64,000 nucleotides of DNA from Kordiimonas lipolytica (GCF_001550065.1 NZ_LRUB01000007.1:1-64000), one strand, 5' to 3'. Shown: positions 49,979 to 58,972, counted from the first letter of the stretch. The notes: generated by a model not told the origin, from the sequence alone. Program-made: numbers and translations.

Positions 49979-51769
49979 GTGCCAGCTAATACGAAATCCG
50001 AAGAGGACGCTCTATTGGAGGGGCTACCTGTAATTGATACAAGCGATATCGGGCTTGAACTGGATGACGAAGACCTGCAGCAACTCGGGATGGATTTCAA
50101 TATTCAGAAATCTCCTCAGACTGTTTCCAAGCCGGAGGCGATCAAGGCGTTTAAGGCCGCCGAGAAGGCGGCTAAAAAGATGGACTGGGGAAACGTAGCC
50201 AAGCATTTGTTGATTGCCTGGGATGCGGTACCGAACGACTTGGGACTCCTGACTTTGCTGGCTCACTCACTGGTACAGCTGGGCGTGCGCGAGAAGGCGA
50301 TTGCAGTGTTAGAGCGGGCGCTCAAATATCATGAGCCTACGCCTGACATCTGTGCCATCATGCTTGAGCTGGCGGTAAAAATGGAATTTTACGACATTGC
50401 CATCAAAGTCGGGCACCAGTTGATTGCGATGGATGCTGATACCCCATCCCATTTCGTCAACCTCGCATCGGCCTATTCGGGCGCAGAACGGTATGACGAG
50501 GGTATAGAACTGTTGCAGGCTGTTTTGCCGCGGTTTCCAAAGCATGGCGACTTATGGAATGTCCTGGCTACGATGGTGCGTTTTCGCGACGGGATTGGGC
50601 CAAGTTACGTGTTTCTGGATGAGGCGCTGCGGGTTGACCCAACCAATTATAAAGCCCTCAGCAACTACGCGCAGTCATTGACCTTTGACCTGCGTTTGGA
50701 GGAGGCGCTGAAAATGGACGCACGGGCCATGAGGGCTAATCCTTCAAATCCCGAACCGTTTCTTGGTGCAGCACAGTTACAGTTTTACTTTGGTAAACTT
50801 GACAAAGCCTGGGATAATTACACCAGAAGGCTCGATCACACTCGCCGCCTGAACCAAACGCAAATCTTTACGCATAAAGTGCCGAAGTGGAAAGGCCAGG
50901 ACCTGGCCGGAAAATCTCTCTTTATATTGGGGGAACAGGGTATTGGCGATGAAGTTATGTTCGGGACCTATATGACCTTCCTCTATGAGCAGGTAGAAAA
51001 ACTTTATATTGGTTGCGACTACAGGCTCGTATCCATTTATCAGCGGCGTTTTCCAAACGCGACTGTCGAGGCCTACCGGGATGCCTTTGCGCACAACTAT
51101 CGTTATCGGTCTTTCCCAAAAATTGAATCGGATATGGCTAAAGGCGAAATTTCCATCGACTATGCGATTGAGGTCGCCAGTTGCCCGCGTTTTGAATGGA
51201 CTAAAACTGCAAATATCAAACCTCATCCGGCTGGGTATCTGGTACCAGATCCTGAACTGGATGAAAAATTCAAGGATAAATTGGCAGCAGCAGGCAGCAA
51301 ACCGAAGATTGGGATTGCCTGGCGAAGTGGTAACCTGACCGGCCTTCGCTCAGGAATCTACGCCAGTATTGAGGAGTTGGGTCCTCTCTTTGCTTTGAAA
51401 GATGAGGTGGATTTCGTAAATCTCCAGTATGGGGAGTGCGCTGACGAATTGGTGCGCGCAAAAGAGTTGTTCGGCGTTGACATTATTCAATTCGATGACG
51501 TGGACTTGAAAAAGGATATTGAGGCTAACCTGGCTATTATGAACAATTGCGATTTTGTTGTTGCAGCGGTAAGTGCACCGGCAATCTTTTCTCAAGCCAT
51601 TGGAACCAGAACAGTCTTGTTGACCCAGATTGCTCCATGGTGGTGTTTTGGTGACCGGGAAAAGATTCCGTTTGCGCCGGGCACGACCTTTATCGACGCT
51701 CAAGGTGGGGTTTCTTGGGCGGAGGTTGCAGAGTTCGCGGCGGATACCATTCGTCGAAACCTGGGATAG
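49979..51769 (+). CDS. TPR-glycosyltransferase, FlmG-like flagellin modifier
   Basis: A 596-residue cytoplasmic protein. Residues about 50-280 are TPR helix pairs (KKMDWGNVAKHLLIAWDAVPN, REKAIAVLERALKYHEPTPD, YDEGIELLQAVLPRFPKHGDLW). The C-terminal half resembles GT-B glycosyltransferases that follow TPRs: GKSLFILGEQGIGDEVMFGTY, PKIGIAWRSGNLTGLRSG, FVVAAVSAPAIFSQAIGTRTV. In Caulobacter FlmG has this architecture, binds flagellin through its TPRs and attaches pseudaminic acid. I used GTG 49979 because AAGGAG is correctly spaced; TTG 49973 is too close. Its sigma-54 promoter and flagellin neighbours support this role. Confidence 0.82.
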   Translation: MPANTKSEEDALLEGLPVIDTSDIGLELDDEDLQQLGMDFNIQKSPQTVSKPEAIKAFKAAEKAAKKMDWGNVAKHLLIAWDAVPNDLGLLTLLAHSLVQLGVREKAIAVLERALKYHEPTPDICAIMLELAVKMEFYDIAIKVGHQLIAMDADTPSHFVNLASAYSGAERYDEGIELLQAVLPRFPKHGDLWNVLATMVRFRDGIGPSYVFLDEALRVDPTNYKALSNYAQSLTFDLRLEEALKMDARAMRANPSNPEPFLGAAQLQFYFGKLDKAWDNYTRRLDHTRRLNQTQIFTHKVPKWKGQDLAGKSLFILGEQGIGDEVMFGTYMTFLYEQVEKLYIGCDYRLVSIYQRRFPNATVEAYRDAFAHNYRYRSFPKIESDMAKGEISIDYAIEVASCPRFEWTKTANIKPHPAGYLVPDPELDEKFKDKLAAAGSKPKIGIAWRSGNLTGLRSGIYASIEELGPLFALKDEVDFVNLQYGECADELVRAKELFGVDIIQFDDVDLKKDIEANLAIMNNCDFVVAAVSAPAIFSQAIGTRTVLLTQIAPWWCFGDREKIPFAPGTTFIDAQGGVSWAEVAEFAADTIRRNLG

Positions 51770-51774
51770 CCGTT

Positions 51775-52641
51775 TTGAGCCAGGAATTATTTATCTCTGA
51801 GGTGTCCAGCAACCATGCGCAGAGCCTTGAGCGCTGCATGGATTTTATCGACGTGTCAGCTGACATCGGTTGCGATGCCGTAAAATTCCAATTGTTTCGG
51901 ATCGATGAGCTTTTTGCTCCGGAAATCCTCAAATGCAGCGAAGAGCATCGTCGCCGGAAACATTGGGAACTCCCTGTTGAATTCCTAAAGCCGTTGGCAG
52001 AGCGCAGTCACAAGAAGGGAATGCAGTTTTCGTGCACGCCTTTCTACTTGGAAGCGGTCGAGGAAATGTTGCCTTATGTAGACTTTTACAAGATCGCTTC
52101 CTATGAAATGCCGTGGGATGATCTGATCCGGGCCTGTGCCCAAACGGGCAAGCCTCTCGTGATGTCTACCGGCATGGCTTATTTAGCGGAAGTGGCACAC
52201 GCAGTTGAGGTTTTTGAGCAAGCGGGTGGCCGTGACCTGACGCTGTTACACTGCATTTCGGGTTATCCAACACCCCTTGAACAATGCAATCTGTCTGCAA
52301 TTGCCACGCTGCGGGATGCATTTGGATGTAAGGTGGGGTGGTCAGACCACAGCCGCAATCCACTTGTTGTATCTCGAGCGATTGAAAAATGGGGCGCCAG
52401 TGTCATTGAATTCCATTTGGATATCGACGGTGCAGGGGCAGAATATGAAACAGGGCATTGCTGGCTGCCTGAGGAGATTGCCCCGGTTATTGCGTTCCAT
52501 CGGCAGGGGACACTTATTGATGGCAGCGGGGAAAAGGCCCCTACAGCTGCGGAGATCGAGGATCGACCTTGGCGCGCGTCCCCTGATGATGGCCTGAGGC
52601 CAAATAAGAGCGTGAGGGCGCAATGGGCCAGCAAGTCCTAG
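51775..52641 (+). CDS. Short NeuB-type nonulosonate synthase
   Basis: A 288-residue TIM-barrel NeuB-family enzyme that condenses phosphoenolpyruvate with a hexose derivative. Motifs: EVSSNHAQSLERCMDFID near the N-terminus, AVKFQLFRIDELFAPEIL, MQFSCTPFYLEAVEEML, YKIASYEMPWDDLI, MSTGMAYLAEVAHAVE, LLHCISGYPTPLEQCNL, VGWSDHS. It stops before the C-terminal SAF (antifreeze-like) domain found in most synthases of about 350 residues, which normally caps the partner active site. The start is TTG 51775, just after the previous stop, with no good ribosome site. It overlaps the next gene by 19 bases. Confidence 0.82.
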   Translation: MSQELFISEVSSNHAQSLERCMDFIDVSADIGCDAVKFQLFRIDELFAPEILKCSEEHRRRKHWELPVEFLKPLAERSHKKGMQFSCTPFYLEAVEEMLPYVDFYKIASYEMPWDDLIRACAQTGKPLVMSTGMAYLAEVAHAVEVFEQAGGRDLTLLHCISGYPTPLEQCNLSAIATLRDAFGCKVGWSDHSRNPLVVSRAIEKWGASVIEFHLDIDGAGAEYETGHCWLPEEIAPVIAFHRQGTLIDGSGEKAPTAAEIEDRPWRASPDDGLRPNKSVRAQWASKS

Positions 52642-54368
52642 CTGTTATCGGTGCAAGGCTTAATTCCAGCAGGCTCCCGAAAAAGCAACTTCGTCCTCTC
52701 TTTGGAGAGCCGGTGATCAGTCATATCGTCCGCCGGCTGCAAGCGGTTCCCCATATCACCGGAATTGTGATTGCGACCACAGACGAGACTTTCAATGACG
52801 AGTTGCGTGAGTGGGCTGAAAGCGCGGGTGTCGACTGCTTTTCTTATAGCGGTGACATTGATGATGTCGTGGGGCGGGTAGACGCCGTTGTGCGGGACTA
52901 TGACCCGGATCTATTGGTATATATCTGCGGAGACTGCCCTCTGATTGAGCCTGTGACATTGGACGGTATGATCAAGGAACTATTAGCGCACCCTGGGGCC
53001 GAGTTTGTCACATTGACGCCCGCCCCCGACGGTGGCCGATATATTCATGAGGGCTTCGATGTATATCGGCGGAGTTTCTGGGACAAGATTGCTCAGGCCT
53101 CGACAGAAGCATACGAAAAGGAACATTTGGCGTCCGCCTACCATCATTCTGGCAAAGTAGACCCAACCGGAATCTGTTATTTTGCCGAAGATCCCTTATA
53201 TGCGACGGTAACGCACCGCATTTCGATTGATACCTACTCAGATTTACAGTTTATGCAGGCTGTTTATGATGCTTGGTATGAAAGCCATAGCAGCGATACG
53301 ATTGTCTCTTTATCTTGGGTGATCTCCATGCTCCAGAAGGGGCGGTGGCATGATATTAATGCCCATGTGCACCAAAAACATGTTGGTGAAGAGCCGCCAT
53401 CCGTTTGCTTTGTTGTTGAAGCCGGGCAGGGCATAGGGCTTGGTCACCTGGCACGCATGATTGTTCTGGCAAGGGCTTTTCAGGACTGCTATTCGGCATC
53501 GCTTGAATTCCTTGTCAAATGTGATGCACTCCCGGAACTGGATTTTCAGGGTGTTCCTGTTGCTCGAATATCCGATGGCACAGATGTAAGGGGCCTATTG
53601 CTTTCCAAGCTTCAGGGCGCCGATATCTTGGTTCAGGACCTTAAGGGAGCCAACTTCGATTTTGCAGACAGAGAAAAAGACGCCGATAGCGATTGTTTCA
53701 TTGTCTCGATTGACAATCCGGACATTGGGCTTGAACCAGATTTCCTCATGATGCCCAGCTTTGTAAACGGCCGACCCGATTTTCAACCTTCAAGCTTTGG
53801 GTGGAATCATTTTCTGCTCAGGCGGGTGGTACGGAGGCCAGACACGGTGAGTGAAGTGAAGCGGGTTATTGTACTTTCTGGCGCAGGCTTGGCCGGAGAA
53901 CGAGCGAAGCAGCTCGCTTCCGGACTGATGTCGGGACTACCCAGAAGCGTCACCGTTTCCTGGGTGATATGGCCCGGTACGGCTGATCCCCTTGAAGGGC
54001 TTGGCCACCAAAACTGGAAGCCTGTGGAGGCCTCCCCAAATCTGGCCGGTGAGCTCGCGTCCTATGATGCGGCAGTCGCGGCGTATGGTGTCAGTTTCTT
54101 CGAGTGCCTAAACGCCGGGTTGCCGACTGTGGTGTATGATGCTTTGGGGACGGTGTCCGACGGCGAATGGCGGGCCTTGGAAGAGGCAGGTGTGGCAATG
54201 CCTGTCGATGACCTGGAAGAAATAGGCCCCGTTCTATCGAAATTGATTTCCGACAGCGCTTTGCGTCAGCATCTGATCAAAACCGCGACCGGGAAGCTAA
54301 CGAATGATGGCGGCCGGGAAGCCGTGACGTCCATCATGAAGGCATATTTAAAGAAAAGGGAGACGTGA
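52623..54368 (+). CDS. Cytidylyltransferase-PseG fusion for nonulosonic acid synthesis
   Basis: A 581-residue two-domain protein. Residues about 1-240 are a cytidylyltransferase of the SpsF/NeuA type: AVIGARLNSSRLPKKQLRPLFG (the pyrophosphate-binding loop), YICGDCPLIEPVTLDGMI. Residues about 260-575 resemble PseG, a hydrolase that removes UDP from the pseudaminic pathway intermediate: EAGQGIGLGHLARMIVLARAF carries the GxGH..R motif, and AAYGVSFFECLNAGLPTVVYDA is the GT-B-like nucleotide site. Both steps belong to one pathway, so the fusion is logical. It starts inside the end of the NeuB gene, indicating coupling. Confidence 0.85.
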   Translation: MGQQVLAVIGARLNSSRLPKKQLRPLFGEPVISHIVRRLQAVPHITGIVIATTDETFNDELREWAESAGVDCFSYSGDIDDVVGRVDAVVRDYDPDLLVYICGDCPLIEPVTLDGMIKELLAHPGAEFVTLTPAPDGGRYIHEGFDVYRRSFWDKIAQASTEAYEKEHLASAYHHSGKVDPTGICYFAEDPLYATVTHRISIDTYSDLQFMQAVYDAWYESHSSDTIVSLSWVISMLQKGRWHDINAHVHQKHVGEEPPSVCFVVEAGQGIGLGHLARMIVLARAFQDCYSASLEFLVKCDALPELDFQGVPVARISDGTDVRGLLLSKLQGADILVQDLKGANFDFADREKDADSDCFIVSIDNPDIGLEPDFLMMPSFVNGRPDFQPSSFGWNHFLLRRVVRRPDTVSEVKRVIVLSGAGLAGERAKQLASGLMSGLPRSVTVSWVIWPGTADPLEGLGHQNWKPVEASPNLAGELASYDAAVAAYGVSFFECLNAGLPTVVYDALGTVSDGEWRALEEAGVAMPVDDLEEIGPVLSKLISDSALRQHLIKTATGKLTNDGGREAVTSIMKAYLKKRET

Positions 54369-54369
54369 C

Positions 54370-55599
54370 ATGAAAGCGTCGTTTTCAGCACTTAGTCATG
54401 CCAGCTGGGGCAAGGAAGACAGCACCTATGTTTCAGAACGTGCTTGCCCGGTATGCAGCACTGATCAGACACGCGCTGTGGAAGCGTTGCCTGGGTTGCA
54501 GTTTTTCACAGATCATCCTGATGTATCCAAGCAGGCTGACGTTTGTCAGGTTCAGTGCCGCAATTGCCTTACGCTTTTCATGAACCCGGCCTATTCAGAT
54601 CGTGGGTTTGAAGTCCTTTTCTCAGAAGCCGGCAGATCGTACGGGGACGGTGGCGGCCGTCATGACGAACAGATCGCGTGGCTCGACAAAAATGGTCTGA
54701 AAAATGAGACGTTCAGCTATATGGATATCGGTTGTTACGAAGGCCAGTTCCTAGCACAACTTCCTGTAGGCAGGCGCTTCATTGGGGTTGATTTCGACGG
54801 ACCGGCCATCGAACGGGCGAAGAAGAATTACCCTGGCGATGAATATCTGTTTTTGCAGGGGCGTTTTGAAGAGATCAGCTTGGATGAACAGGTGGATGTT
54901 TTCACAATGTTCCATGTTCTGGAGCATCTACCAGATCCGGTTGGCGTTCTACGTGTGTTGAGGGATTTTTCCCACGAAAAGACTGCGCTTGTTGTCGAGG
55001 TTCCTGTGCTTGAACTTGGATTTACGAACGACATACATGGGTTCTTTTCGCCTCAGCACCTGACCCATTTCAGCAAGCATACGCTTCGTCAAACCTTTAT
55101 GCAGGCAGGTTGGCGTATCGCGGAAAGCCAGGATGCAGCGGACTATAATGGGCATCGTGTCATTGCCTATCCGGACGATCATGTTGGTGAGATTACGGCG
55201 GATTTTGAAGACTATTCCAGGCTTCATGCAGTAAGGGCCAGCCTTAGCCAGGCTTTAATCGATGCGGAAAAAAGCATTTCGCAATTCCCGGCCATGTCGC
55301 AGATCGCGATCTGGGGAGCGGGAATGCATCTCGAGTATATTTTGCAAAGAACTACTTTCTTTGAACGCTTTCGGGATGCTGAATTTCTAGCGGTTGATTC
55401 AGATCAGATGAAACAAGGACGGACTTGGCGTGGTATCGAAATAAGGTCACCTGATTGTCTGGAAGAATTTGACTGGGCTGAAACGGGGCTGTTGATATCC
55501 AGTTATGGCGGGCAGGAAAAGATTTATGAGCTGGCCATTGCGCGCGGCATCCCAGCATCTTCCATAATGAAGCTCTATGACCGCGTAACAACTTATTAG
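54370..55599 (+). CDS. SAM-dependent methyltransferase, sugar C-methyltransferase-like
   Basis: A 409-residue protein. An N-terminal zinc-type segment ACPVCSTDQ ... CQVQCRNCLTLFMNP is followed by a class I methyltransferase core with FSYMDIGCYEGQFLAQLP (SAM loop), FIGVDFDGPAIERAK and TMFHVLEHLPDPVGVLRVL. A C-terminal domain has IAIWGAGMHLEYILQ and LLISSYGGQEKIYELA, the arrangement of NDP-sugar C-methyltransferases. It starts 1 base after the preceding stop. It may methylate the nonulosonic acid or its precursor. The exact atom is not deducible. Confidence 0.82.
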   Translation: MKASFSALSHASWGKEDSTYVSERACPVCSTDQTRAVEALPGLQFFTDHPDVSKQADVCQVQCRNCLTLFMNPAYSDRGFEVLFSEAGRSYGDGGGRHDEQIAWLDKNGLKNETFSYMDIGCYEGQFLAQLPVGRRFIGVDFDGPAIERAKKNYPGDEYLFLQGRFEEISLDEQVDVFTMFHVLEHLPDPVGVLRVLRDFSHEKTALVVEVPVLELGFTNDIHGFFSPQHLTHFSKHTLRQTFMQAGWRIAESQDAADYNGHRVIAYPDDHVGEITADFEDYSRLHAVRASLSQALIDAEKSISQFPAMSQIAIWGAGMHLEYILQRTTFFERFRDAEFLAVDSDQMKQGRTWRGIEIRSPDCLEEFDWAETGLLISSYGGQEKIYELAIARGIPASSIMKLYDRVTTY

Positions 55600-55633
55600 G
55601 CCACGCCCCTATCTATATAGAGGCTGATGCAAC

Positions 55634-55665
55634 AGGTCGCGGTGTTTCCGCGACCTTTCTTTTTA
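55634..55665 (+). terminator. Terminator after the methyltransferase gene
   Basis: A perfect 9-bp stem (55634-55642 with 55648-55656), loop of 5 and a T-rich tail to 55665. It ends the sigma-54 operon and overlaps the stop codon of the convergent NeuB gene by 3 bases. Confidence 0.85.
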
Positions 55666-56715
55666 TTTAACCTGCGCGCGAGGGATCGGAGTGTCGGCCG
55701 GCAGGTCTTCAACCATCGTACGACCCAGAATCGCGTCAACTTCCATGCCGGTGAAAAAGTCGGCTGCATCTGTCAGGGGTTGCTTGCAAACAATGTCGCC
55801 ATCGCTGATTGTCTGGCCTTTTTTTAGCGCCCGGCTGGAACAGATGGAAACATGATAGTTGTTCCGCGCAGCAAATTCGCCCGCTTGCAGCGGCTCAGCC
55901 ACTCCCCGCGCCTGATGCAACCGCTTCAGGTCCATGGCAAGTGATGCAAACTCATCCGGTAGCAGGCTGATGGTGTGGTCAAGCCCCACCATGGCACGGT
56001 TCAGGGTGAAATGGCGCTCGATTGCGCAAGCACCAAGCGCTGCAGCCGCGAAGGAAAGGGCAGTGCCAGCCTCGTGGCCGCTAAAGCCGACAGGCAGCCC
56101 ATAGCGGTCCTTGATGGTTTGGATTGTGTCCAGTTTTACCTGGCTGTCCGGTGTGGGGTAGGCGCTGACGCAGTGGAAAAGCATCAGTTGGTTGTCTTTC
56201 AGGATTTCAACAGCCTTGTCGCGTTCCTGCCAGGTAGTGCCGCCAAGACTAAGCATGACCGGTTTGCCGGTATCGGCAATGGCTTCCAGAAGTGGGGCAT
56301 TCGTCAGGCTGTGAGACGCAATCTTGATGAGGTCGATGTCGACTTTTTGCAGGAACTCCAGGCTGACAAGGTCAAATACTGAGGAACAGAAAATCTGGCC
56401 CAGACTTTCGGCATACCGCTTGAGCTCAATATATTCATCCAGCCCAAGTTCCAGTTTTTCCCTTACATCCCGCTGCGTTCTGCCAAAGGCAGGACATTTG
56501 GGGAAAGGGGCATCAAGAAAGGCTGCGGTGGCAAGCGCGGATGGTTCGCGCTTCTGGAATTTTACAACCGAGCTGCCGCTCAAGACGGCTGCGTCAATCA
56601 TCTTTTTGGCCAGATCAACGCTGCCATTGTGGTTCAACCCGATTTCCGCAATCAAATGGCAAGGCAGGCCTTCGCCCATGTCAATGTTGCCGATAGAAAA
56701 GATCTTATTGGTCAT
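55663..56715 (-). CDS. Full-length NeuB-type nonulosonate synthase
   Basis: A 350-residue enzyme with both expected domains. The TIM barrel (about 1-280) has HLIAEIGLNHNGSVDLAKKMID, SVVKFQKREPSALA, FCSSVFDLVSLEFLQ, IKIASHSLTNAPLLEAIA, VMLSLGGTTWQERDKAVE and GFSGHEAGTALSFAA. The SAF domain (about 285-350) has SICSSRALKKGQTISDGDIVCKQPL, which reaches into the active site of the dimer partner. It condenses phosphoenolpyruvate with a modified hexosamine. It is a different branch from the short copy at 51775 and is read in the opposite direction. A TPP-decarboxylase pair lies upstream. Confidence 0.92.
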   Translation of the reverse strand: MTNKIFSIGNIDMGEGLPCHLIAEIGLNHNGSVDLAKKMIDAAVLSGSSVVKFQKREPSALATAAFLDAPFPKCPAFGRTQRDVREKLELGLDEYIELKRYAESLGQIFCSSVFDLVSLEFLQKVDIDLIKIASHSLTNAPLLEAIADTGKPVMLSLGGTTWQERDKAVEILKDNQLMLFHCVSAYPTPDSQVKLDTIQTIKDRYGLPVGFSGHEAGTALSFAAAALGACAIERHFTLNRAMVGLDHTISLLPDEFASLAMDLKRLHQARGVAEPLQAGEFAARNNYHVSICSSRALKKGQTISDGDIVCKQPLTDAADFFTGMEVDAILGRTMVEDLPADTPIPRAQVK

Positions 56716-56754
56716 GATTTGCTCTTTCCAAATGGTGTTGCGCAGCTGGCATGC

Positions 56755-57210
56755 CTATTTCCGGGCCAGCCAGGCGCTGAATTCTGCTTGAATTTGCTCT
56801 GGAGCGGGTGGGTTGGGAGTGTCTTCTTTGCCGGTAGCGATTTTGATCACGGTTGCCTGGGGCACTTTGTCATCCAGGAAAAAAGTGGGTTGTCCGCCTG
56901 TCGTTTCATAGCTCTGATTATCCAGGACGTAATAGGTCAGGCCTTCCAAAGGCAGCATACAACTGCTGGCCAGGCCCATCGCGGCATTTCCGTCTCCATC
57001 CACTACCACAACGTCAATATCCGGGCGCGCCTGTTTCAGGCCAACTCCCACGCTCAGGGCTTCGCCCATACCATGCAGCAAATAATAATTTCCTGGGCGG
57101 TGGCAGAAATGGGCGGCCTCGCGCGAGGTCAGGCCATTACTGTATATGATGGCCGCAGTGGGGTGTTTGTCCTGAATGGACTGGATCGCTTCAACTCTAT
57201 TCACTGACAT
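56755..57210 (-). CDS. TPP-binding decarboxylase beta subunit (phosphonopyruvate/sulfopyruvate type)
   Basis: A 151-residue protein equal to the C-terminal half of a thiamine-pyrophosphate decarboxylase. Its cofactor motif is VVVDGDGNAAMGLASSCML, followed by YYVLDNQSYETTGGQPT, the family's N-containing magnesium segment. LLHGMGEALSVGVGLKQARPD precedes it. This split arrangement occurs in sulfopyruvate (ComE) and phosphonopyruvate decarboxylases. It overlaps the alpha fragment by 14 bases and would form a complex with it. The position beside NeuB suggests a surface-sugar or phosphonate decoration role, which is inference. Confidence 0.78.
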   Translation of the reverse strand: MSVNRVEAIQSIQDKHPTAAIIYSNGLTSREAAHFCHRPGNYYLLHGMGEALSVGVGLKQARPDIDVVVVDGDGNAAMGLASSCMLPLEGLTYYVLDNQSYETTGGQPTFFLDDKVPQATVIKIATGKEDTPNPPAPEQIQAEFSAWLARK

Positions 57211-57511
57211 TCCCCCTGTGCATGAGAACGGCGGTTACTTTTTCCTGCGAAAACGCTACCTGGGCCGCAAGGGAAAAAGAGTCACAGCCCAAAACCTGAA
57301 AATCAAATACAGTGACGTCAAAGGCGTCTAGAACGGTCAATGACTTCTGCCCCCAGTGGTGATGCTGGGGCTCCTCCCATGGCAATTCGCCACGCGCGGT
57401 TACGACCATCACAAGCCCTTGCCGGTAGAGATGCTGAAGCCCGAAAAGGGCATCGCCCAGCAACCCAAGGCCGGAATTCTGGATAAGGAGGCATGGGCGC
57501 TTGCCGCCCAA
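57197..57511 (-). pseudogene. 5'-truncated TPP-decarboxylase alpha subunit
   Basis: The 104-residue reading frame begins with TTG at 57511, inside a conserved region: GGKRPCLLIQNSGLGLLGDAL is normally preceded by about 60 residues holding the substrate side and catalytic glutamate of ComD-type alpha subunits. The frame stays open upstream only as far as 57554, encoding ...SQLAFGARLGGKRP, which still looks like family sequence, then hits a stop at 57551-57553. The missing N-terminal part is not found before the convergent ORF at 57645. The gene therefore looks broken, although the downstream beta gene is intact. Confidence 0.6.
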
Positions 57512-57644
57512 ACGCGCGCCAAACGCCAGCTGTGAACAGTCGCGAGACCTCTATTTTCCAACTATTTTCAACCAGCATGTTGGTACCGCAGCTCGGCCTC
57601 GTGCAGCGGTTATGCATTGTCATATGTAGCCCAATGGGCCTGTT

Positions 57645-58193
57645 GTGGATATGATAGACACGTTTGATATCCGTGTCGGTATTCAGACGGGAAACATATT
57701 GATTACGCTTGTAAGCTATATCAACGCAATGAATAAGCTTGAGGCTAATGAGCCCGATGAGGCAAATTCTGAGTTTGTAATGGACATAGGCAAACTCTAT
57801 ACGGATATGACAGCGGAAGAGAAACGATACGCGTTGGTTCATGTCGCGCCAATTTGGTATTCCCGCTTTTATTGCAAGTGGTTGCGGTATACGAGGGAGT
57901 GTGAGGAATTGGGTAAAACCGCACCGCTCTGGATGACGTTCAGGGATCTTTCCGAAACGTCAGAGAAATTGTTGGCAGCCCTAGTCAAGCATTTTGACCC
58001 CATTTACTCCTATACCGACGCTAAAGTTCAAGCGGCCTTGGACAAGACCCTCAGTATAACAGACCAAGTGCGCTTCAACAAAGGCGTTGGAGGGCGAGGT
58101 GAAGCATATTTCTCTGATGATGAGAAAGAGACCATATACAACATCATGAAAACAGCAGGTGAAGAAGATTTGCGGAAATATGGTGTGCTATGA
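57645..58193 (+). CDS. Unknown protein between the decarboxylase and SDR genes
   Basis: A 182-residue soluble protein, mostly helical, that I do not recognise: YINAMNKLEANEPDEANSEFV, then YTDMTAEEKRYALVHVAPIWYSRFYCKWLRYTRECEELGK, and a C-terminal VRFNKGVGGRGEAYFSDDEKETIYNIMK. It uses GTG 57645 or ATG 57651. The strand is opposite to its flanking genes and the DNA looks somewhat lower in GC than they do. It lies precisely where the decarboxylase alpha gene is broken, so it may have arrived by insertion. No mobility motif is visible in it. Confidence 0.6.
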   Translation: MDMIDTFDIRVGIQTGNILITLVSYINAMNKLEANEPDEANSEFVMDIGKLYTDMTAEEKRYALVHVAPIWYSRFYCKWLRYTRECEELGKTAPLWMTFRDLSETSEKLLAALVKHFDPIYSYTDAKVQAALDKTLSITDQVRFNKGVGGRGEAYFSDDEKETIYNIMKTAGEEDLRKYGVL

Positions 58194-58219
58194 ACGTCTA
58201 GTCGCTTGAGGCCGTAGTG

Positions 58220-58972
58220 TTAACCGAAGTACATGCCGCCATTCACATTAAGCGTCTGACCGCATATATACCCTGCATCTTTGCTGGCTAGGAACACACA
58301 TGATTGCGCAATCTCCTCGGTGCGCCCCAGCCGACCCGCGGGGATGCTGGAGAGTTTTGCTTTACTGGCGTTATCCCCGAGTTCCGCTGATGTCATGTCT
58401 GTTGGGACGAGCCCGGGGGCGATGGCGTTACAGGTAATGCCATCCCTGCTATAGAGACGTCCCATAGACATGGTCAGATTGATCAGTGCCGCTTTTGATG
58501 CAGCATAGTGGACTTGGCGCTCGCCACCCCATTGCCCTCCAATGGAAGCGATATTAATGATGCGTCCCCACTTTTTAGCCTGCATGGACGGCAAGCATAA
58601 TTGAATGAGTTGAACTGCCCCCATCAAGTTGCAATTCAGCATAGACATCCAGTCAGCATCCGTCAGATCCATAAATGATTTCTCTTGCGCCATCCCGGCG
58701 TTGTTCACCAAGATGTCCGGACTGCCATACTGGTCTGTGGCAGCTTGAATGGTAGCTTCAGCTGAAGAGCGGTTGCCATTTTCCAGTGGTAGTGCAATTG
58801 CTGCACCTTTATCCGCTTCTATTTGCTTAACTACCTCTTTGGCTTTTTGGTCTTCAGTGTGGAACGTCAGTGCCACATTGGCACCAGCGGCAGCCAAAGC
58901 GCGGGCAATGCCAGCCCCAATGCCGCGCGATCCACCTGTCACCAAAGCGTTTTTTCCCTTGAGATGGGTCAT
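58220..58972 (-). CDS. Short-chain dehydrogenase/reductase
   Basis: A 250-residue NAD(P)-dependent oxidoreductase of the FabG-like classical SDR type. The nucleotide motif is ALVTGGSRGIGAGIARAL (about 8-25). NNAG is present (LVNNAGMAQEK). The catalytic serine is in NIASIGGQWGGERQ, and the Y-x-x-x-K is in VHYAASKAALINL. I used ATG 58972, which overlaps the upstream TPP-enzyme stop by 4 bases (ATGA). It probably reduces a keto-sugar or keto-acid made by its neighbour. A lipid role is unlikely in this setting, though FabG itself is not excluded. Confidence 0.88.
   Translation of the reverse strand: MTHLKGKNALVTGGSRGIGAGIARALAAAGANVALTFHTEDQKAKEVVKQIEADKGAAIALPLENGNRSSAEATIQAATDQYGSPDILVNNAGMAQEKSFMDLTDADWMSMLNCNLMGAVQLIQLCLPSMQAKKWGRIINIASIGGQWGGERQVHYAASKAALINLTMSMGRLYSRDGITCNAIAPGLVPTDMTSAELGDNASKAKLSSIPAGRLGRTEEIAQSCVFLASKDAGYICGQTLNVNGGMYFG

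Noticed and set aside
57318..57842. 174-residue minus-strand frame overlapping the decarboxylase fragment
   Set aside because: Overlaps two better supported frames and has low-complexity arginine-rich sequence. Not coding-like.
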